A stretch of DNA of 8,780 bases, taken from the NCBI GenBank assembly GCA_012515885.1, contig JAAYXN010000492.1, forward strand, positions 1-8,780. The letters are read 5' to 3'. This document shows positions 5,315 to 8,780 of this stretch, in pieces. The stretch is from Rhodococcus sp. (in: high G+C Gram-positive bacteria). Its GTDB lineage: Bacteria > Actinomycetota > Actinomycetes > Mycobacteriales > Mycobacteriaceae. Each line of letters starts with the position of its first letter. Positions within the stretch are counted from its first letter, which is position 1. The notes beneath the pieces were generated by a model that saw nothing but the letters and a program-made list of their open reading frames with translations, was not told the DNA's origin and did no database searches. Both the position numbers and the translations under genes were made by a program.

Positions 5315-6100
5315 ATGTCCGCTAAGACTGCCACCGGCTCGTCACACCGTGTCCTCGCCGTCAGCCTCATCGTTGTGGCTGTGCTTGTCGCGTCTCTCGC
5401 GGCAGGCGAAATTTACCTGCGCAGACAGGTCGAGAACTGCATGGCGAGTCAGTTTGAAAGCCAGCTCGGGTCCAAGGTCGACGTCGGTCTCAGCTGGAAA
5501 CCGGTGCTGTGGCAGTCGATCGACAAGAAAGTTCCTTATGTGACGTTGCGTAGCGATGACACTTCGTTTGGGCCAGCGGTCGGTATGAACGTGGATGCGC
5601 GGATCAACGATGTGCGTCTGGAGCAAACGCCTGATAGCAACGGCACGGTGGGATCGTCGACGGCCGAGGTGCAGTGGACCACTGAAGGCATCCTCGCCAC
5701 GATGGCGCAGCAGCCGTTTGGTTCGCTGATCGGCAACGTCACCGCCAACCCGGAGGCGGGCACCCTCACCTTCTCGGTGGGCACCGGCGGGCTCGTGGAT
5801 CTTGAGGTTCGCCCGTTCATCACGGACAACGGTGCGGAGAAGGCCGTGCAGGTCGAGACGAAGAGTGCCCGCATCCTGGGCTTCGGTCTGCCGACTGACC
5901 TGGTGGATGGGGTCGTGCAAATCATTACCGAGGCGTTGCAGGACTACCCGCTGGGTATGACGCCCACGGACATCGCGGTCACTGATGCCGGTATTGAGGT
6001 ATCGCTCGCGGGCGGTCAGTACACGCTGCCCGCAGATGATCCGACTGCCACCACTGAGGAAGAGCCCAGCGGTTGCGGATTCCTCTCCGCTGCAAGCTAA
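5315..6100 (+). CDS. DUF2993 (LmeA-like) membrane-anchored protein
   Basis: A 261-residue protein with one N-terminal hydrophobic helix (about 13-33, rich in V/L/A) after a short basic start, then an extracytoplasmic domain. The domain fits DUF2993: an opening E-x-Y-L-R-R-Q-V-x-x-C with an LGSKVDVGL follow-up, alternating beta-like segments, and an ARILGFGLP-type stretch near the C-terminus. C42 next to the membrane and C254 near the end could form a disulfide outside the cell (inference). The best-known family member, M. smegmatis/M. tuberculosis LmeA, is a cell-envelope protein needed for lipomannan/lipoarabinomannan mannan elongation and binds phospholipids; whether this paralogue shares that role is unknown. 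The ATG at 5315 is chosen because upstream in-frame starts, as far as 5135, lie within the antisense AbiEi-like gene, and the hydrophobic helix then begins near residue 12. An AGGAA at 5299-5303 is a distant ribosome site. It converges with deoC across 14 bp; from memory Rv0479c/Rv0478 are arranged alike. Confidence 0.85.
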   Translation: MSAKTATGSSHRVLAVSLIVVAVLVASLAAGEIYLRRQVENCMASQFESQLGSKVDVGLSWKPVLWQSIDKKVPYVTLRSDDTSFGPAVGMNVDARINDVRLEQTPDSNGTVGSSTAEVQWTTEGILATMAQQPFGSLIGNVTANPEAGTLTFSVGTGGLVDLEVRPFITDNGAEKAVQVETKSARILGFGLPTDLVDGVVQIITEALQDYPLGMTPTDIAVTDAGIEVSLAGGQYTLPADDPTATTEEEPSGCGFLSAAS

Positions 6101-6114
6101 CTCAAGCGCACCTA

Positions 6115-6804
6115 TCAGTCGCTGAGGTCGTCAAGGATGGCGCGGCTGCGGGATAAACCGAGCCGCGTTGCACCGGCAGCGATCATGTCGAGCGCGGACT
6201 GTGCACTGCGGATTCCGCCGCTTGCTTTGACCCCGATCCGTCCGCCGACGGCCTCAGCCATGAGCGATACCGCGTGCGTGGATGCGCCGCCCGCTGGGTG
6301 AAACCCGGTCGACGTCTTCACGAAGTCGGCTCCCGCACCTTCGGCAGCGACACAGCACGCGACGATCGCGTCGTCAGTCAGTGCCGCGGTCTCTAGGATC
6401 ACCTTCAGCACCGGGCCGACGCCCATTGCTTCTCGCACTGCCGCGATCTCACGGGCGACCGCGTCGAAATCACCAGCAACAGCGGCGCCGACATCAATGA
6501 CCATGTCGATCTCGCCCGCACCCTGCGACACCGCGAGCTTGGCTTCGGCCGCCTTGATGTCGCGGTGATGCTTGCCGGACGGGAAGCCCGCCACGGCCGC
6601 CACGACAAGTCCGTCCGCGCGCACGGGCAGCATCGACGGCGAGACGCACACCGAATACACGCCCAGCTCGCTGGCCTCTGCGATCAACGCCTCAACGTCG
6701 TGGGGCGTCGCTTCAGGAGCAAGGAGGGTGTGGTCGATCATTGCCGCCACCTCGCGTCGAGTAAGAGCTGTCGTCTGATCGTGCGCGCACATGCCGCACA
6801 GCAT
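6115..6804 (-). CDS. deoC: Deoxyribose-phosphate aldolase (DERA)
   Basis: This class I aldolase cleaves 2-deoxy-D-ribose 5-phosphate to glyceraldehyde 3-phosphate and acetaldehyde in deoxynucleoside catabolism (cytoplasm, TIM barrel). At 229 residues it is of normal length. Seen: IDHTLL (23-28), VCVSP (52-56), GFPSG (73-77; leucine is usual where S76 stands), EIDMVIDVG with catalytic D100, the Schiff-base lysine K163 in FVKTSTGFHPAGGA, and K193 in GVKASGGIRS, which corresponds to E. coli K201. All key residues are present. The start is uncertain: ATG 6804 and ATG 6792 (residue 5) are both possible and neither has a Shine-Dalgarno. It is head-to-head with purU, only 20 bp apart, and tail-to-tail with the DUF2993 gene with no clear terminator in the 14-bp gap. 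Confidence 0.96.
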   Translation of the reverse strand: MLCGMCAHDQTTALTRREVAAMIDHTLLAPEATPHDVEALIAEASELGVYSVCVSPSMLPVRADGLVVAAVAGFPSGKHHRDIKAAEAKLAVSQGAGEIDMVIDVGAAVAGDFDAVAREIAAVREAMGVGPVLKVILETAALTDDAIVACCVAAEGAGADFVKTSTGFHPAGGASTHAVSLMAEAVGGRIGVKASGGIRSAQSALDMIAAGATRLGLSRSRAILDDLSD

Positions 6805-6824
6805 GTCATGAAAGACTGACAGCC

Positions 6825-7724
6825 ATGAGCTCCACTTCGACCACAGCCGCGGTCAGCGACGACCGCCGCTACGTATTGACCCTCGGCTGCCCCGACCGCA
6901 CCGGCATTGTCGCGCGGATTTCGGCGTTCCTCGCTGAGATGGGTGGGTGGATCGTCGAGGCCGCGTACCACGCAGATTCAGACACCGGCTGGTTCTTTAC
7001 CCGCCAGGCAGTGCGGGCATCGTCAATCAGTGTCGGTATCGACGAACTGCGTGAGCGTTTCGCGAAGGTAGCAGCCGAATTGGGGCCTGAAACTGAGTGG
7101 CGACTGCACGATTCGGGTGAACGCAAACGCATCGTCCTCCTCGTCAGCAAAGAGGGGCACTGCCTTCACGACCTGCTTGGCCGTGCCGCTGGCGGAGAAC
7201 TGCCCGCAGAAATTTGTGCTGTCGTGGGCAATCACCGCGATCTGGAAGACGTGACACGTCGGCACGGCATCGATTTCCACTACGTGCCATTTTCGAAAGA
7301 CCCCGCTGAGCGTGGCCCCGCATTCGAAGAAGTTCGCGAACTCGTCGACGTCCATGACCCGGACGCGGTGGTGCTGGCCCGATTCATGCAGGTGCTTCCC
7401 GCGGCGCTGTGCGATCACTGGGCTGGGCGCGCAATCAACATTCACCACAGCTTCTTGCCGTCGTTTGTTGGCGCCCGCCCCTACCATCAGGCGTTTGCAC
7501 GCGGCGTCAAACTGATTGGCGCTACCTGCCACTACGTCACGCCGGAACTCGATGCCGGACCGATCATCGAACAGGACGTCATCCGCGTCGATCACGCCGA
7601 CGAGGTGGCAGACATGGTGCGCCTGGGCCGCGATATCGAAAAGCTGACGCTGGCCCGCGGACTGCGCTGGCATCTGGAAGACCGCGTCCTCGTCCACGGC
7701 CGCAAGACCGTGGTTTTCAGCTAA
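6825..7724 (+). CDS. purU: Formyltetrahydrofolate deformylase
   Basis: This enzyme hydrolyses 10-formyltetrahydrofolate to tetrahydrofolate and formate, balancing the one-carbon pool and supplying formate. It is 299 residues, close to the usual ~280-300. Residues about 15-90 are an ACT regulatory domain opening with LTLGCPDRTGIVARIS; in E. coli PurU, glycine inhibits and methionine activates. About 100-285 form the formyltransferase fold. The catalytic triad is visible: N205 and H207 in INIHHSFLPSF and D243 in HYVTPELDAGP, with GARPYHQAF between, as in E. coli PurU. The start at 6825 has only a weak GAAAG about 10 nt upstream. From memory C. glutamicum also has purU beside deoC, which supports the pair as an old neighbourhood. 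It ends 20 bp before a strong hairpin. Confidence 0.96.
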   Translation: MSSTSTTAAVSDDRRYVLTLGCPDRTGIVARISAFLAEMGGWIVEAAYHADSDTGWFFTRQAVRASSISVGIDELRERFAKVAAELGPETEWRLHDSGERKRIVLLVSKEGHCLHDLLGRAAGGELPAEICAVVGNHRDLEDVTRRHGIDFHYVPFSKDPAERGPAFEEVRELVDVHDPDAVVLARFMQVLPAALCDHWAGRAINIHHSFLPSFVGARPYHQAFARGVKLIGATCHYVTPELDAGPIIEQDVIRVDHADEVADMVRLGRDIEKLTLARGLRWHLEDRVLVHGRKTVVFS

Positions 7725-7744
7725 ACCAGTCTTCAAGCTAAACC

Positions 7745-7783
7745 GGCTAGCCCCTGTCCCCCCGACAGGCACAGGGGCTAGCC
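7745..7783. terminator. Strong bidirectional terminator-like hairpin
   Basis: GGCTAGCCCCTGT (7745-7757) pairs perfectly with ACAGGGGCTAGCC (7771-7783), a 13-bp stem with a 13-nt loop. Inside it CCTGTC (7753-7758) can instead pair with GACAGG (7764-7769) around a 5-nt loop. It sits between the convergent stops of purU (7724) and the hydrolase (7794), so it probably ends both transcripts. No U tract follows on either strand, as is common for actinobacterial terminators. Confidence 0.8.
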
Positions 7784-7791
7784 GCGAGCAG

Positions 7792-8780
7792 TTAGTACGT
7801 TGACCGCAGACGCTCGATTTCGCGGCTGACGGACTCGGAGTCTTCGACTGTGCTCATGTGGCCGATACCGGGCAGAACAATCAAACGCTGCAACACACCG
7901 GTTTCGTCGAGGGTGCGTGCGAGTCGACGTGAATGCCCGATGGGCAGCAAGCGGTCCACCGATCCGCCGAGAACCGTCGTCGGGACCGTGATGGACTTGA
8001 GTCCACGTCGCAGATCCAGACCGCTCAGTGCAACACCCCAACCGCCTCGGGTGCGGGGCTGGCAGCCGGCCAGGATGTCGCGACAAAACTGCACGTCATC
8101 GGGCTTCGATCGCGGTGCCATCGTGATGTATTGGACGGCCTTGTTTGTCACCGGTGTCGACGCGATGGGCCAGGGGGCACCGATGATGGCGCGCCCAATG
8201 GGCAGCGGCACCTTCGGGTAGCGCACGATCGACGCCTCACCAATGAGGTTGTCGGTGGCCGTGCTCGCCAGCAGGATCGACGACGCGTAGCGATCAACCT
8301 TGTCTGAGTGGCGATCAGCCCACGCCATGATGCTCATGCCGCCCATGCTGTGGCCGACGACGGTGGCCTTGCGCTCGGGGTCGGTGACGGTGGCTTCGAG
8401 AACGGCCTGCAGGTCGTCAGCGAGGACGTCGGTATCGAACACTCGGGTACCGGGGGTGCTGCGTCCGTGGCCGCGAAGATCGTAGGCGATGACGCGGTAC
8501 TTGCCCGATTCCTCGGCGAACGTATTGATCTGCGGGTACCAGTATTCGATGGAGCATGACCAGCCGTGGACGAGCACGATGGGAAGTCCGTCGGCGGGGC
8601 CGTAGGCGCGCGCATGCAGGACGGCGCCGTCGTCGGTAACGACGTCGATGATGTCGGGCCGGACGGCAGGCTCGTCAAGGAGCGGATTGCGAACCACGCG
8701 ATCACCGGCGACTGCGGATGCCTCCGCGCCACGCTTTTTGTTGAGGTAGGCAGCCGCTGCGGCGACTCCAACCAGGCCAA
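7792..8780 (-). CDS. Alpha/beta-fold hydrolase with N-terminal hydrophobic anchor (5' end cut by window edge)
   Basis: A serine hydrolase of the alpha/beta fold; 328 residues are visible and the start lies beyond the right edge. Numbering from the first full codon: 2-12 is a hydrophobic GLVGVAAAAAY, probably part of a membrane anchor or signal helix, followed by NKKR (positive-inside stop). Then come the oxyanion-hole motif HGWSCS (about 71-76), DLRGHGRS, the nucleophile elbow GHSMGG with S144, D275 in GGSVDRLLP and H307 in GIGHMS. The triad is therefore complete. The open frame continues upstream of a GTG at 8697 through this anchor, so that GTG is not the true start. The fold covers esterases, lipases, epoxide hydrolases and haloperoxidase-like enzymes; the substrate is not deducible, although membrane anchoring suggests a lipid or envelope ester. 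It is convergent with purU and separated from it by the hairpin at 7745-7783. Confidence 0.9.
   Translation of the reverse strand, partial: GLVGVAAAAAYLNKKRGAEASAVAGDRVVRNPLLDEPAVRPDIIDVVTDDGAVLHARAYGPADGLPIVLVHGWSCSIEYWYPQINTFAEESGKYRVIAYDLRGHGRSTPGTRVFDTDVLADDLQAVLEATVTDPERKATVVGHSMGGMSIMAWADRHSDKVDRYASSILLASTATDNLIGEASIVRYPKVPLPIGRAIIGAPWPIASTPVTNKAVQYITMAPRSKPDDVQFCRDILAGCQPRTRGGWGVALSGLDLRRGLKSITVPTTVLGGSVDRLLPIGHSRRLARTLDETGVLQRLIVLPGIGHMSTVEDSESVSREIERLRSTY

Noticed and set aside
7023..7772. Minus-strand open frame of 249 codons antisense to purU
   Set aside because: It is a typical high-GC shadow of a gene whose plus-strand product is unambiguous, with a complete catalytic triad.

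Overview
This window comes from a high-GC Gram-positive actinobacterium, most likely one of the Mycobacteriales (the mycolic-acid group: Gordonia, Rhodococcus, Williamsia, Mycobacterium, Corynebacterium and relatives). The evidence is the codon bias, a TauD-type dioxygenase that closely matches what I recall of M. tuberculosis Rv3406, an LmeA/DUF2993-type membrane-anchored protein, apparent leaderless genes with TANNNT -10 boxes, and gene neighbourhoods that recall known ones. From memory, M. tuberculosis has a divergent short-chain dehydrogenase/ROK-regulator pair (Rv0484c/Rv0485) and a tail-to-tail deoC/membrane-protein pair (Rv0478/Rv0479c). Also from memory, C. glutamicum has purU next to deoC. 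I cannot assign the genus.

Layout. 1-1696 (minus strand): a two-gene unit, the alkylsulfatase/TauD-type dioxygenase followed by a YdfG-like short-chain dehydrogenase cut by the left window edge. 1697-2104: a 408-bp divergent control region. On the plus strand it holds a candidate leaderless promoter, a 35-codon ORF with four cysteines in its last eight residues, and three interleaved GACGGG/CCCCGTC arms just before the next gene. 2105-3400 (+): a ROK-family regulator with no recognisable kinase site. 3420-3490: a 16-bp perfect inverted repeat between convergent genes. 3504-4172 (minus): a TetR-family regulator. 4173-4581: 409 bp without a convincing gene, containing short repeats and hairpins. 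4582-5199 (minus): an orphan AbiEi-like antitoxin-domain protein, probably leaderless. 5315-6100 (+): a DUF2993 membrane-anchored protein. 6115-6804 (minus): deoC. 6825-7724 (+): purU. 7745-7783: a strong hairpin between convergent genes. 7792-8780 (minus): an alpha/beta hydrolase with an N-terminal hydrophobic anchor, running off the right edge.

How the genes may work together. The left third looks like a regulated organosulfur locus. The dioxygenase would release sulfur from alkyl sulfates or sulfonates and leave an aldehyde, which the co-directional dehydrogenase could reduce. The divergent regulator would be expressed behind a cysteine-rich leader ORF, which could link its expression to cysteine supply. 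That link is inference and is the most interesting hypothesis here. The right part is mainly housekeeping: DeoC (deoxynucleoside catabolism), PurU (one-carbon/formate balance) and cell-envelope or lipid-related proteins, arranged as convergent or divergent pairs with very short gaps.
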